64,000 nucleotides of DNA, from the NCBI RefSeq assembly GCF_025136295.1, contig NZ_CP062788.1, positions 1,302,001 to 1,366,000 of the forward strand, read 5' to 3'. A program made the translations under genes and the position numbers. The notes beneath the pieces were generated by a model, which was given only the letters and a program-made list of their open reading frames with translations, made no database searches and was not told where the DNA came from. Below, piece by piece: positions 34,417-44,068 of this stretch (its first letter is position 1; each line of letters starts with the position of its first letter). This stretch comes from Aestuariispira ectoiniformans (lineage in GTDB: Bacteria; Pseudomonadota; Alphaproteobacteria; UBA8366; Aestuariispiraceae).

Positions 34417-34914
34417 ATGACGGTTGAAATGGAGTTTGTTTTACGGGCGGTGACGATAGGGGTTGGTGCAACCCTTGTGATGGACTTTTGGGCTCTGGGG
34501 CAAAAGTCCTTCTTCAATATCCCGTCGCTCAACTATGCCATGGTCGGGCGCTGGCTGGGCAATATGGCGCGGGGAAACTTTGCCCATGCAAATATCGGCG
34601 CGGCCAGGCCCGTGGCGGGAGAAGCGGTCATCGGGTGGAGCGCCCATTACATAATTGGCGTTGTGTTTGCGGCGGTGCTGCTGCGTCTGGCCGGGATTGA
34701 CTGGGCATTGGAACCCAGTTTCCTGCCGGCCTTCGGCTTTGGTCTGGTGACGGTGGTCATGCCATTTTTTGTGATGCAGCCCGCTTTCGGTTTCGGCATT
34801 GCCGCCTCCAAAACGCCTGCGCCCAATACTGCGCGCCTGCGCAGCCTGATCGCCCATGGCTCTTTCGGGTTGGGGCTGTATCTGGCGGCGCTGTTGGCCT
34901 CTATAGTGCTCTAG
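34417..34914 (+). CDS. DUF2938 family inner-membrane protein
   Basis: A 165-residue membrane protein with four hydrophobic segments (VTIGVGATLVMDFWAL, HYIIGVVFAAVLLRL, FGFGLVTVVMPFFVM and FGLGLYLAALLASIVL). The conserved family patterns are MDFWALGQK and VMPFFVMQPAFGFG. Its biochemical function is not established. GGAAGGG lies before the ATG. Because it faces the ArsR-rhodanese gene across a shared operator, it may serve in sulfur or thiol stress, which is inference from position only. Its stop codon overlaps that of the convergent mmcB gene. Confidence 0.8.
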   Translation: MTVEMEFVLRAVTIGVGATLVMDFWALGQKSFFNIPSLNYAMVGRWLGNMARGNFAHANIGAARPVAGEAVIGWSAHYIIGVVFAAVLLRLAGIDWALEPSFLPAFGFGLVTVVMPFFVMQPAFGFGIAASKTPAPNTARLRSLIAHGSFGLGLYLAALLASIVL

Positions 34915-35387
34915 TCCTTGAGGAAGGCTTTTACGCCCGGGTCTTCCCAGCGCATCAGCCGGTCTGCGGCGTGCCGGGCAAAGCGTAAGGTCAGGGCCTT
35001 GCGGCGCGCGGGGTTCATTTCTCCCTGCGTGCCGGGACGCACGATCTCCGCGCCATAGGCGTCGGCAATGATCAGACCTACGTCTTCCGGCAGGATTTCA
35101 ACGGGGAAGCTTTCGGAAACGGCGAAATAGAAGGCGTCGCAGAATGGCAGATATTCCTGCCATTTTTCGTCTGTTCGAAAGTCCTCCAGCGATGACTTCA
35201 CTTCCACAACCGTGACCTGGCCCTTCCGGTCCAGTGCAATCACATCCACGCGCCGCCCGGTCTTGAGGCTTAGCTCTGTGATGCAGGCCTGGCCCATCTG
35301 GCGCAGCAACCGCGTAACCCCCCGGGTGACACCCTGGGTTATTTCGGGCCGTGCGGCGGTGCTTGATGGAATATTGTCTTCGCTCAT
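34911..35387 (-). CDS. mmcB: MmcB-family DNA repair protein
   Basis: A 158-residue protein of the MmcB family, which in Caulobacter belongs to the LexA-controlled DNA damage response. It has a PD-(D/E)XK nuclease-like core: ITELSLKTGRRVDVIALDRKGQVTVVEVKSSLEDFRTDEKW, with the D, E and K of the motif visible in RRVDVIALD and VVEVKSS. The start MSEDNIPSS is chosen; upstream in-frame codons run into the region before it without a ribosome-binding site. It ends inside the stop of the DUF2938 gene. No LexA box was identified here. Confidence 0.85.
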   Translation of the reverse strand: MSEDNIPSSTAARPEITQGVTRGVTRLLRQMGQACITELSLKTGRRVDVIALDRKGQVTVVEVKSSLEDFRTDEKWQEYLPFCDAFYFAVSESFPVEILPEDVGLIIADAYGAEIVRPGTQGEMNPARRKALTLRFARHAADRLMRWEDPGVKAFLKD

Positions 35388-35418
35388 CCAGCTAACAGGG
35401 CATAAACGGTGGGCAAGT

Positions 35419-37644
35419 TCAAGTGACCCAGCGGCGCAGCCAGTCGGTCGCGTCACGCGCATCCAAAGGCTCGGCAACCAGGAAGCCTTGCAGGAAGTGA
35501 CAGCCCAGCTCTGTCAGCAAGCTGTGCTGATCATGGCTTTCCACGCCTTCGACGACGATATTCATCCCGACATTCTGGCCCAGTTGCACAATTGTGCGCA
35601 CCAGCTCCGCATGGCGCGGGTCTTCGGTGATCTGGGAGATGAAGGACCGGTCGATCTTCAGCGTGTCAAAGCTGTAGTTGCGTAAGTAGGACAGTGACGA
35701 ATAGCCGGTTCCGAAATCGTCGATGCAGACCTGAATTCCCAGGGCGCGCAACTGATCCAGAATTCTCGTTGTCCCGGCGATGTTGTCCATCAACAGGGTT
35801 TCCGTGATTTCGATTTTCAGGTCCGCTCCCTGGAGGCCGGTTTCCTGAAGTGCCCGCTTGACCTCGTCGATAATCCAGTCATCGTCGAATTGCGCCGGTG
35901 ACAGGTTGATCGCCATGGTAAGCGGCGGCAGGCTGGGATACTGCTTTCGCCAGGCGGCAAGCTGTTGTGTGGACTGGCGGATGATCTCGCGCGCGAGGTC
36001 GTTGATCAGGCCGGTTTCTTCGGCCAGCGGGATGAAATCGGCCGGGGCAATAATGCCCCTCTCCGGATGGCGGAGCCGGGCCAGGGCCTCAAATCCTGTT
36101 GGATGGCCGCTGCGGGTTTCGATGACCGGTTGGTAAAATGCCTCAATTCCACGATTGCGAAAGGCGCTGCGCACGTCCTTCTCGAACAGGGCGGCGTTCA
36201 TCATCTTCTGCTGCAGTTCGTCGGAATATTCCATGATCTTCCCGGAGGGATATTCCTTGGCGCTGCGCAGGGCGATGATGGCATCGCGCAACAGGTCTTC
36301 CGGGTCTTCGTTGGTAATATCCTTCCAGCACCGGATGCCTGCGTTGATGTCCAGATTGACGGTGACGCCTGCGCCCAGGTTCACCGTCTCGCCGATACGC
36401 CGCCGGATGCGGGCAATCTGCTCGTGGATATGGGCGTCGTCTTTGGCATCATGGATGAGGATCGCAAACTGGTCGCCGGACAGGCGGCAGACCACGTCGT
36501 CCTTGCGGATGCGATGCCGGATGCGCTCTGCCAGGATACGGATCACATCGTCGCCGACCCAGGTGCCGAGGCTCTGGTTTACATGGCGGAAACGGTCGAT
36601 ATCAATGACGACCAGCGCAAAATCGCCCCTGCGGCAGTTGGTCTGGATATGGGACAGAAGATATTGCCGGTTGGGCAGGCCGGTCAGGGCATCGTCCTTA
36701 ACGATCTGTTCGCTCTGCTCCTCGGCTGACTTATAGCTTGTGATATCGAGGACAGCGCCGACGATCCTTTGTGCCTTGCCCTGTTCATCGACGCGGTTGC
36801 CTGCCCGGATCAGAACCCAGCGTTCCGGCCCGACGCCAGGTTGGATGCGGGCCTCGCATTCCATGCGGTATGTTGCGTTCTTGCGCAGATCGCGCAGCTC
36901 TTTCAGGACAAGCCCATGATCTTCACCGTGTAGCTGGTCCAGCAGCCATTGAATGCTGGAACTTCCTGATGGCGCTTTCAGATTGAAGGCCTGTTGCCAG
37001 GAGCCCTGGAAGCGTACATCGTCGTTTTCCATGTCCCACTCAAAGGCGCAGAGTTGAAAGCTGTCCATGATATCGGTCAGGAAGCGATCCGTGCGCAGCA
37101 ACTGGTCCAAGGTGTTTTCTTTTTGGTCCTGGTCGTGCAGGACAACAAGAAAACGATGATCGTCGTCATGAATGGAATGGGAAATGGTCGCCGTGACCGG
37201 GATATCCCGCCCACCCCCATGACGGGCCAGCATGTCCTGGGACTTGCCTGAGCCTGCAACCTGGGTCAGACGGTCGGAAAGACTGGAGGCCTGGCTCAAT
37301 TCCGGCAGGATATGTGTAATGCTTTCGCCGATAACGCTGTTCGTGTCACGGGCGAGCAGGCGCGAGACAGTCTTGTTGGCGCGCGAGATTATGCCGTTCT
37401 TTTCAACAGCGAGGGCGCAAAGCCCAATGCCATCCAGAATTGAAAGCCAGTTTTCCTTACGAAGCGCAAACCGAGCCTGCGACGAAGGGTTGTCAGACTC
37501 CTCATCGCCCGCGATAGGAAGCCCTGCCCCTACGGTGCGCCTATACATATGGTCCATAACGGAAACCAATACCCCGACTTCTGCGCCGGTTCTCTCCCCT
37601 GGACCGACACTGTTTTCCTTGGCGCAGACATGTCTCTCACTCAC
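35419..37644 (-). CDS. PAS-GGDEF-EAL protein, probable c-di-GMP phosphodiesterase
   Basis: Signalling protein of 741 residues with no clear transmembrane segment. Two PAS-like domains (about 62-170 and 185-300) precede a GGDEF domain (about 312-475) and an EAL domain (about 490-735). The GGDEF motif is degenerate (SGDQF near residue 388), so cyclase activity is unlikely. The EAL side keeps GFEALARLRHP (about 518), NLSPAQF, EITETLL, DDFGTGYSS, KIDRSFI and VVEGVE, so phosphodiesterase activity is expected. The start codon is GTG with a weak ribosome-binding site; an in-frame ATG (MDHMYRR) lies 29 codons later. It may influence the adhesin or motility, but it is not linked to them. Confidence 0.9.
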   Translation of the reverse strand: MSERHVCAKENSVGPGERTGAEVGVLVSVMDHMYRRTVGAGLPIAGDEESDNPSSQARFALRKENWLSILDGIGLCALAVEKNGIISRANKTVSRLLARDTNSVIGESITHILPELSQASSLSDRLTQVAGSGKSQDMLARHGGGRDIPVTATISHSIHDDDHRFLVVLHDQDQKENTLDQLLRTDRFLTDIMDSFQLCAFEWDMENDDVRFQGSWQQAFNLKAPSGSSSIQWLLDQLHGEDHGLVLKELRDLRKNATYRMECEARIQPGVGPERWVLIRAGNRVDEQGKAQRIVGAVLDITSYKSAEEQSEQIVKDDALTGLPNRQYLLSHIQTNCRRGDFALVVIDIDRFRHVNQSLGTWVGDDVIRILAERIRHRIRKDDVVCRLSGDQFAILIHDAKDDAHIHEQIARIRRRIGETVNLGAGVTVNLDINAGIRCWKDITNEDPEDLLRDAIIALRSAKEYPSGKIMEYSDELQQKMMNAALFEKDVRSAFRNRGIEAFYQPVIETRSGHPTGFEALARLRHPERGIIAPADFIPLAEETGLINDLAREIIRQSTQQLAAWRKQYPSLPPLTMAINLSPAQFDDDWIIDEVKRALQETGLQGADLKIEITETLLMDNIAGTTRILDQLRALGIQVCIDDFGTGYSSLSYLRNYSFDTLKIDRSFISQITEDPRHAELVRTIVQLGQNVGMNIVVEGVESHDQHSLLTELGCHFLQGFLVAEPLDARDATDWLRRWVT

Positions 37645-37809
37645 ATCTGGCTGGCGAAAGAATTTCCCAGCTTGTAACTAAAGTCAAGCAAGAGACGTTC
37701 TGGACCTTACAAAACTGCAACGTTACAATATTACCGTTGGGGCATGTGTACGAAATTCTGGCCGTGGGGCGGACCCGCCTGCGGTGGTTGATCCTGGAAG
37801 GGGAATCCA

Positions 37810-38598
37810 ATGAAGAAAATTTTGATCGCTTTAGGGGTGATTGCGGCCATTGTCGTGGCAGGCGTTGCCTATCTCTACAGCAATCTGGACAGCATCATCA
37901 AAACGGCGGTCGAGGAAAGCGGCAGCCGCGTTACCAAGGTTGAAGTGACACTGGGCGGTGTCAACCTGGACCTGACCAACGGCAAGGGCGGTCTGGAAAA
38001 CCTGCAGGTCGGCAACCCGGATGGCTTCAAAACCGACTACGCCTTCGCGCTGGGTGGTGTCAATGTGGCGGTCGATACGTCCTCTATCAACAGTGACGTG
38101 ATCACCATCAAGGAAGTCACAGTCGATGGACCCAAGGTCATTTATGAACTGGCAGGGACCAAGAGCAATATTGCAACGATCCAGAGCAACGTGGATGCCT
38201 TCACCAAGACCGTGAGCTCCGGCGGGGCGTCGGATGACAGTGGTGGGGAAGGCCCCAAACTGGTCATCGAAAATCTCTATGTCCGGGATGGTGAAGTGGC
38301 GGTCAGCGCCGACTTCCTGCAGGGCAAGAAAATGGGCGTGCCGCTTCCGACCATTCACCTGACCAATATCGGTAAGGATTCCGGCGGCGCCACACCGGCC
38401 GAAGTCGCGGCCAAGGTGCTCTCTGCCGTCAACCAGTCTGTGATCAAATCCGTCTCCTCCCTCGACCTGAAAGGCATGATGGAAGGCGCAGGCCAGGTGC
38501 TTGAAGGTGCCGGTAGCGCTGTCAAAGGCGGTGGCGAAGGCCTCAAGGGGGCTGCGGAAGAGGCAGGCAGCAAGCTGAAAGGGCTGATTGGCAACTGA
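37810..38598 (+). CDS. AsmA-like periplasmic protein of unknown function
   Basis: A 262-residue protein with an N-terminal anchor (MKKILIALGVIAAIVVAGVAYLY), followed by the beta-strand pattern of AsmA-type proteins: ITIKEVTVDGPKVIYEL, LVIENLYVRDGEVAVSADFL and PTIHLTNIG. The C-terminal 60 residues are a Gly/Ala/Lys-rich amphipathic helix (GAGSAVKGGGEGLKGAAEEAG). AsmA-like proteins are linked to lipid handling in the envelope; a specific role here is unknown. GGAAGGGGAA lies just before the ATG and a strong terminator follows, so it is a single-gene unit. Confidence 0.7.
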   Translation: MKKILIALGVIAAIVVAGVAYLYSNLDSIIKTAVEESGSRVTKVEVTLGGVNLDLTNGKGGLENLQVGNPDGFKTDYAFALGGVNVAVDTSSINSDVITIKEVTVDGPKVIYELAGTKSNIATIQSNVDAFTKTVSSGGASDDSGGEGPKLVIENLYVRDGEVAVSADFLQGKKMGVPLPTIHLTNIGKDSGGATPAEVAAKVLSAVNQSVIKSVSSLDLKGMMEGAGQVLEGAGSAVKGGGEGLKGAAEEAGSKLKGLIGN

Positions 38599-38625
38599 TT
38601 TCCATTCACCCGATCTGATGCCGTG

Positions 38626-38656
38626 AGCGGGGCTGATTGCAGCCCCGCTTTTTTTG
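38626..38656 (+). terminator. Rho-independent terminator after the AsmA-like gene
   Basis: Perfect 10-bp stem AGCGGGGCTG / CAGCCCCGCT with an ATTG loop, followed by seven T. Confidence 0.92.
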
Positions 38657-38807
38657 TCTCTGAAACCTTCTCATCCAACCCATCCTTAAGACGATACAAA
38701 AATAGTTCAAAAATAGATAGTTTCCGTGCTACAAAGTTCGAAAATGAAAACTATAAGCCGATTGTTGTTCGTTTTTGGCGGGTTTGTCCGTTAACTGGGA
38801 GGCGGAA

Positions 38808-41060
38808 ATGCCGAGAGATGAGATGCCCGAGGCAGAGGCCGGGGTGGGAGAAGTCAGTCTTCAAAACCGTGGTGGAATAACTGGAGAAATCGATGTGCGG
38901 TCGCGCCCTGTGCGGTTCGGACTGGGCGTGCGTCTTTGGCTGGCCTTTGGCGTATCGGTGCTGCTTACTGTGATGGTCGCCGCTGTCGCCTGGACCAGTT
39001 TCATCAATCTCGGGCGGAACAAGGAGGCGATCGTTGATCGCGGTGTTCCCGCCATTTCCATTTCCAAGACCCTAGCGGAACAGGGCGCAAGGATTACGGC
39101 CCTGTCGCCCATTCTGGCCGGTGCAGACAGCACGGAGACCCGACAAGACGCTCTGACCCGGTTGACCGAAATGCTGGCACAGTTCGATCATCAGCTTGCC
39201 ATTCTGGCAGATGTCGCGGCGGACCAGGATTCCATTGACGATCTGCGCAAGACGGAAGCCGCTATTCGCGAAAACCTCACCAAACTGGATCTGGCGGTAC
39301 AGGGGCGTTTGCAGGCGCAGCAGTCGCTGGCGGCAATGTTGGACCGTGTAGCGGAACTTCGGGTTCAGACATCCAACGAAATCGTGCCGCTGATCAATGA
39401 GGCGAATATCGCTTTCGATGGCGTTGCCGATGGTGCCTATGACTTTCTTGATGAACAGGAGGAAATCGGCGGGGAACAGGCCTATGCGGTCGTTGAGAAA
39501 ATCTATGGCAAGGCCCTGTCCAATGCCGGTGTCCTGCAATCGGCCCTGCGTCTGGATGCCTCAGTGACCCTGTTGGAGAGCCGTGTCGTCCAAGGGGCGT
39601 TGGCCCCGACTTTGGAAGGGGTTGATGAGGCGCGCGGGCGTTATGACAAGACCGCCGACCTGACGACGGCCAATCTGAATTCCCTGGGGGGCGTCAACGG
39701 GGTGGATACGGTCAAAAAGCCCCTGGACGCGTTTTTCACATTGGCAGCGGGGGCACCGGATAACCCGTTTGCCCTGCGCCGGAAGGAATTGCAGGCACAG
39801 GCGGAAGCAGATGCACTGCTGGCGGCCAATCGTGATATTTCGACCCGGCTTTTGACGGTTGTGCAGAATCTGGTTGATGAGGCGGAGCAGGGGTTGGCGG
39901 AACAAAAGCAGGATTTTGACGGCGCAATCATCAAGGCACGCTATCAGATGGCGGGGCTGGTTGCCGTGGCAATCGTTGTCGCCTTGCTGATTGCCTGGGC
40001 CTATGTACAGCGCAACGTTATCCGCCGTCTGAATACCTTGGCGGCGGTTATGACGAAACTTGCGGATGGCAAGCTGGATGTCGATGTGGATATCCGCGGG
40101 CGCGATGAATTGACGGTTATGGCCGGGACCGTACAGGTCTTCAAAGCCAATGCGGAAAAGATGGAGACCTTGCATCGGCAGGAAGAGGAAAACCGTCAGC
40201 GTGCTGAAGTGGAAAAGCAGGCAATGATGCGGGACCTGGCGGACAGTTTCGAAACCTCTGTCGGTGATTTGATCCGTAAACTGTCCGGCAGTGCAGGCAA
40301 GATGAGACAGTCCGCGCAAGTCCTGAGTGATGCCGCGGGCCGGACGGGCACTCGGGCCGCTGCGGTAACCGACTCCGCCCGGGAGTCGACCCAGAACAGC
40401 GAAACCATTGCGGCGGCTTCCGAACAGTTGTCGCGCTCCATTGAAAATGTGAATGGTGAGGTGGCACGCTCCGGTGCGCTCACTGAAAATGCGGTGACGC
40501 AGGCCGGTGCAACTGCGGACCGGATGGCCCGTCTGTCCGACGCCGTTACCAAAATCGGGCAGGTTGTCGATCTGATTCAGGATATCGCCGATCAGACGAA
40601 CCTTCTGGCGCTGAACGCGACGATAGAGGCCGCGCGGGCCGGAGAGGCGGGCAAGGGATTTTCCGTGGTTGCCAACGAGGTGAAATCGCTGGCTGCGCAA
40701 ACAGCGCAGGCGACAACGGAAATCACGAACCTTGTAAACTCCATTGAGCAGGAAACAGGCGATATGGTGACCGCGATCACGGCGATCCGTACGTCCATAA
40801 CCGACGTTGAGGCAGTCTCACGCACAGTGTCGCAGTCGGTTGGGGAGCAGGAGGCCGCGACCCAGGAAATCGCACAAAGCGTCATGCGGGCAACGGAGGG
40901 CATGCGCAATGTCTCCGATTCCATTGGGTCTATCTCAAAGGACGTGGAAGAGACGAGCGGTCTGGCCAGCGGTATTCTCGAGATGGCCCGTGACGTCGAC
41001 GCGGACTCACAGACAATGCATGAAGAAGTTCAGAAATTCATGGCGACGGTCCGCGGATAA
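38808..41060 (+). CDS. Methyl-accepting chemotaxis protein, helical sensor type
   Basis: Transmembrane chemoreceptor of 750 residues. A cytoplasmic lead of about 38 residues precedes the first transmembrane helix ([15 protein letters not shown]). Then follow a periplasmic helical sensor of about 300 residues, the second helix ([20 protein letters not shown]), a HAMP domain ([20 protein letters not shown]) and the signalling hairpin with [23 protein letters not shown]. No CheR-tethering pentapeptide is present at the end (FMATVRG). GGGAGG lies seven bases before the ATG at 38808. The ligand is unknown. Confidence 0.92.
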   Translation: MPRDEMPEAEAGVGEVSLQNRGGITGEIDVRSRPVRFGLGVRLWLAFGVSVLLTVMVAAVAWTSFINLGRNKEAIVDRGVPAISISKTLAEQGARITALSPILAGADSTETRQDALTRLTEMLAQFDHQLAILADVAADQDSIDDLRKTEAAIRENLTKLDLAVQGRLQAQQSLAAMLDRVAELRVQTSNEIVPLINEANIAFDGVADGAYDFLDEQEEIGGEQAYAVVEKIYGKALSNAGVLQSALRLDASVTLLESRVVQGALAPTLEGVDEARGRYDKTADLTTANLNSLGGVNGVDTVKKPLDAFFTLAAGAPDNPFALRRKELQAQAEADALLAANRDISTRLLTVVQNLVDEAEQGLAEQKQDFDGAIIKARYQMAGLVAVAIVVALLIAWAYVQRNVIRRLNTLAAVMTKLADGKLDVDVDIRGRDELTVMAGTVQVFKANAEKMETLHRQEEENRQRAEVEKQAMMRDLADSFETSVGDLIRKLSGSAGKMRQSAQVLSDAAGRTGTRAAAVTDSARESTQNSETIAAASEQLSRSIENVNGEVARSGALTENAVTQAGATADRMARLSDAVTKIGQVVDLIQDIADQTNLLALNATIEAARAGEAGKGFSVVANEVKSLAAQTAQATTEITNLVNSIEQETGDMVTAITAIRTSITDVEAVSRTVSQSVGEQEAATQEIAQSVMRATEGMRNVSDSIGSISKDVEETSGLASGILEMARDVDADSQTMHEEVQKFMATVRG

Positions 41061-41073
41061 CCGGGCGTGCGGG

Positions 41074-41613
41074 TTAATGCTTCTTGGCGCGGAATATCAG
41101 GCGGGTGCCCTGTTCCTGATTACATTCGTAGCGTGAGGTGTCGGTTTCATCCATCATGACCTGATCGGTCTGCGAAATGATCGTGCGGGTGAACAACTCG
41201 TTGCCGATCCGGCTGGTCAGGGCCTTCTGGATAAAGTTGTTAGCCGAGCTTTGCCCGTGGATGGCATGCTGGATTATATCGGGCCGATCCAGCAGCATCT
41301 CCTGGATTTCGTCTGCCAGACGTGGATAGGAACGGCACACGTAATCGGCGGCGTCCCGGTTCACCATACGCATATAGGTCCGCAGGATCAGATAGCCCTT
41401 GCGGCCGTCGGGCACCATGATCGGGCGGGTTTGAAGCCAGGCGGGGCCGGGGTCTATCCGGTTCGATGACTGGGATATTCCTGCCGGATTTTTAGACGGG
41501 GAGGTGTGCAGAAGGTAGGATGCGGAAAAATAAATCACAAAAGGCAGGATCACCGCAACGAGCAGCAGCGTAATGATCAGGGCCCGGTAACTGTTACTTT
41601 CTTGTCTTCGCAT
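41074..41613 (-). CDS. Hypothetical single-pass membrane protein, FliL-like in outline
   Basis: A 179-residue protein with a short basic N-terminus (MRRQESNSYR) and one transmembrane helix (ALIITLLLVAVILPFVIYF). A periplasmic domain follows (LRTYMRMVNRDAADYVCRSYPRLADEIQEMLLDRP) with two cysteines. The layout, with one helix, then a strand, then a D-x3-EI-x2-LL helix, recalls FliL, but the similarity is weak and no flagellar genes are nearby. AAGGA lies before two adjacent ATGs; the second fits the spacing better. A much longer upstream frame overlaps the alcohol dehydrogenase gene and is not believed. Function unknown. Confidence 0.65.
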   Translation of the reverse strand: MRRQESNSYRALIITLLLVAVILPFVIYFSASYLLHTSPSKNPAGISQSSNRIDPGPAWLQTRPIMVPDGRKGYLILRTYMRMVNRDAADYVCRSYPRLADEIQEMLLDRPDIIQHAIHGQSSANNFIQKALTSRIGNELFTRTIISQTDQVMMDETDTSRYECNQEQGTRLIFRAKKH

Positions 41614-41917
41614 CATTCTTCCTTCGGTAGTCCCGCCACCCCGAATTGATTCCTGGGCCGGTGACTTTGCGTCCCGCCGTCGCCGACGGTTTGCCTTGTC
41701 GGGAAATATTACTGTAACTCTATCGTCAGGCAAATGGTAAGGACAAGGGCAGAGATTGCTATCACGGCGCAATATTGCATATTTCTGTCCGGTTTTGTGT
41801 TGCCTGGCGCTGGAAGCTCTGCGACCATCGGCGAAACTTTCGCGGCCCCGTTCCCATCGGCGGCTGAGCGAGAGAGATAAGCATCCAGTTTTTGAAATGA
41901 AATTAGGGGAAGCAGCT
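41614..41917. promoter_or_regulatory. Divergent intergenic region before the formaldehyde pathway
   Basis: About 300 bases between the hypothetical membrane gene and adhC. It must carry promoters for both. The only symmetric element seen is the short palindrome GCAATATTGC at 41769-41778. AGGGGA before 41918 is the adhC ribosome-binding site. No gene is apparent. Confidence 0.3.
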
Positions 41918-43030
41918 ATGGAGTCGCGTGCCGCAGTAGCCTTCAAAGCAGGGCAGCCGCTGTCTGTCGAAACCGTCACTGTGGACGGCCCGCGCGAGGG
42001 GGAAGTCCTCGTTGAAATCAAGGCGACTGGTGTATGCCATACGGATGCCTTCACGCTTTCCGGCGATGATCCGGAAGGCGAGTTCCCGGCGATCCTGGGC
42101 CACGAAGGCGCAGGTGTTGTCGTCGAGGTTGGACCGGGTGTGAAGAACCTGAAGAAGGGCGACCACGTCATTCCGCTTTACACGCCGGAATGCCGGGAGT
42201 GCGAATACTGCCTGAATCCGAAAACCAACCTGTGTCAGGCGATCCGTTCCACCCAGGGCCAGGGCGTCATGCCGGACGGTACCAGCCGTTTCTCCATCAA
42301 TGGTGAGAAAGTCCTGCATTACATGGGCTGCTCCACCTTCTCCAACTATACGGTCCTGCCGGAAATCTCGCTGGCGAAAATCCGTGAAGACGCCCCGTTC
42401 GACAAGGTCTGCTATATCGGTTGCGGCGTGACCACGGGCATCGGTGCAGTTGTCAACACCGCCAAGGTGGAACCGGGTTCCACGGTTGTCGTCTTCGGTC
42501 TGGGCGGTATCGGCCTGAACGTGATCCAGGGCGCGCGCCTGGTGGGTGCGGACCGGATCGTCGGTGTCGATATCAACCCGTCCAAAAAGCCGCTGGCGGA
42601 GAAATTCGGCATGACCGATTTCGTCAATCCGCTGGAAGTGGAAGGCGATCTGGTGCCCTATCTGGTCGACCTGACCGGTGGCGGGGCAGATTACAGCTTC
42701 GAATGCATCGGTCGTCCCGACACCATGCGTCAGGCATTGGAATGCTGCCACAAGGGCTGGGGTGAATCGATCATCATCGGTGTTGCCGGTGCCGGTCAGG
42801 AAATCTCCACCCGTCCGTTCCAACTGGTCACCGGCCGGTCCTGGCGCGGTACAGCTTTCGGTGGTGCGCGGGGCCGCACGGACGTGCCGAAAATCGTCGA
42901 CTGGTATATGGACGGCAAGATCAACATCGACGACATGATCACCCATGTCATGCCGCTCGATGAGATCAACACGGCCTTTGATCTGATGCATGAAGGCAAG
43001 TCGATCCGTTCGGTCGTCACCTTCGACTAA
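41918..43030 (+). CDS. adhC: S-(hydroxymethyl)glutathione dehydrogenase / class III alcohol dehydrogenase
   Basis: Oxidises S-hydroxymethylglutathione, the adduct of formaldehyde and glutathione, to S-formylglutathione with NAD. The 370-residue zinc enzyme has the catalytic zinc ligands in GVCHTD and GHEGAGVV, the four structural-zinc cysteines in [15 protein letters not shown], the class III signature MPDGTSRF and a Rossmann motif [11 protein letters not shown]. The start gives [12 protein letters not shown] with AGGGGA upstream; the longer open frame lacks support. It is followed by fghA, making the two-step formaldehyde detoxification route, although a terminator lies between them. Confidence 0.96.
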   Translation: MESRAAVAFKAGQPLSVETVTVDGPREGEVLVEIKATGVCHTDAFTLSGDDPEGEFPAILGHEGAGVVVEVGPGVKNLKKGDHVIPLYTPECRECEYCLNPKTNLCQAIRSTQGQGVMPDGTSRFSINGEKVLHYMGCSTFSNYTVLPEISLAKIREDAPFDKVCYIGCGVTTGIGAVVNTAKVEPGSTVVVFGLGGIGLNVIQGARLVGADRIVGVDINPSKKPLAEKFGMTDFVNPLEVEGDLVPYLVDLTGGGADYSFECIGRPDTMRQALECCHKGWGESIIIGVAGAGQEISTRPFQLVTGRSWRGTAFGGARGRTDVPKIVDWYMDGKINIDDMITHVMPLDEINTAFDLMHEGKSIRSVVTFD

Positions 43031-43048
43031 GACGGATGTGCCATCGAG

Positions 43049-43083
43049 AAAGGCTCGCTGCAAATTCTGTGGCGGGCCTTTTT
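43049..43083 (+). terminator. Terminator between adhC and fghA
   Basis: AAAGGCTCGC pairs with GCGGGCCTTT (one G-U pair) around a 13-base loop, followed by more T. It suggests fghA has its own promoter in 43084-43170 or depends on readthrough. Confidence 0.8.
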
Positions 43084-43170
43084 GGGTAGTGAGATAGGAA
43101 AGACCTTGGGCCGAACCCCGGGGTGATGTAATTTTAAATCAGCAAGTTATTACTATTCTGTGGGGATGGC

Positions 43171-44010
43171 ATGAGTCTGGAAACAGTCAGTGAGCAGAAA
43201 TGTTTTGGTGGTGTGCAGGGTGTTTACAGGCATCAGAGCACGTCGACCGGAACAGAGATGGAATTTGCGGTTTTCCAGCCGGAAGCGGCCCGGCATAAAC
43301 CCTTGCCGGTCCTGTTTTACCTGTCGGGTCTGACCTGCACCTGGGAAAATGCGACCGTCAAGGCCGGTGCGCAGCAATATGCGGTCGAACATGGCCTGAT
43401 CCTGGTGTTCCCCGATACCAGCCCGCGTGGCGAAGGCGTTGCCAATGACGAGGCCTATGACCTGGGCCAGGGCGCGGGCTTCTATCTGAATGCGACCGAA
43501 GCGCCCTGGGCGCCGCATTTCAGGATGGAAGACTATGTGGTCAAGGAACTGCCGGGGCTGATTGCCAATAATTTTGCGGCGGATATCGACCGTCTTGGCA
43601 TTACCGGCCATTCGATGGGCGGGCATGGGGCGTTGACCCTGGCGCTCAAGAATCCGGATTTGTTTAAGTCCCTGTCGGCCTTTGCGCCGATTGTCTCGCC
43701 GATCAACTGCCCCTGGGGGCAGAAGGCGCTGAACAGCTATCTGGGTGAGGACGTTTCCAAATGGGGACAGTATGACGCCTGCACCCTGATTGATACGGTC
43801 GGCTGGGCCCATGACATTCTGGTGGATCAGGGGGCTGCGGATAACTTCCTGGAAACCGAACTTCTGCCGGACCTGCTCGTGCGGGCCTGCGGCCGCCGGA
43901 ATGTGCCGCTGACCCTGCGCATGCAGGAAGGCTACGACCACAGCTACTACTTCATTGCCAGCTTCATCGGCGAACATATCGCCTGGCATGCGGAGCGATT
44001 GAAGAAATAA
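43171..44010 (+). CDS. fghA: S-formylglutathione hydrolase
   Basis: Hydrolyses S-formylglutathione to formate and glutathione, the second step after adhC. The 279-residue esterase-D-family protein has FYLSGLTCTWENATVKAGAQ, the nucleophile serine in GHSMGGHGAL (about residue 149), an acid in DQGAADNFL and the histidine in YDHSYYFI. All three catalytic positions are present and the length is normal. It ends at a bidirectional terminator shared with the convergent TPR gene. Confidence 0.96.
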   Translation: MSLETVSEQKCFGGVQGVYRHQSTSTGTEMEFAVFQPEAARHKPLPVLFYLSGLTCTWENATVKAGAQQYAVEHGLILVFPDTSPRGEGVANDEAYDLGQGAGFYLNATEAPWAPHFRMEDYVVKELPGLIANNFAADIDRLGITGHSMGGHGALTLALKNPDLFKSLSAFAPIVSPINCPWGQKALNSYLGEDVSKWGQYDACTLIDTVGWAHDILVDQGAADNFLETELLPDLLVRACGRRNVPLTLRMQEGYDHSYYFIASFIGEHIAWHAERLKK

Positions 44011-44039
44011 CTCCTGCCGCGACGGTATGTGCGAAACAA

Positions 44040-44068
44040 AGGCCGGGGGATTTCCCCGGCCTCTTGCT
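44040..44068. terminator. Bidirectional terminator between fghA and the TPR gene
   Basis: AGGCCGGGG / CCCCGGCCT, nine pairs with a five-base loop. It has T-rich sequence on the plus side (CTTGCTTT) and AAA before the stem, which reads as U on the minus strand. Confidence 0.8.

Noticed and set aside
41614-42171. Long N-terminal extension of the hypothetical membrane protein gene on the minus strand
   Set aside because: It overlaps adhC and has low-complexity Ser/Pro/Arg content; the internal ATG has a good ribosome-binding site.
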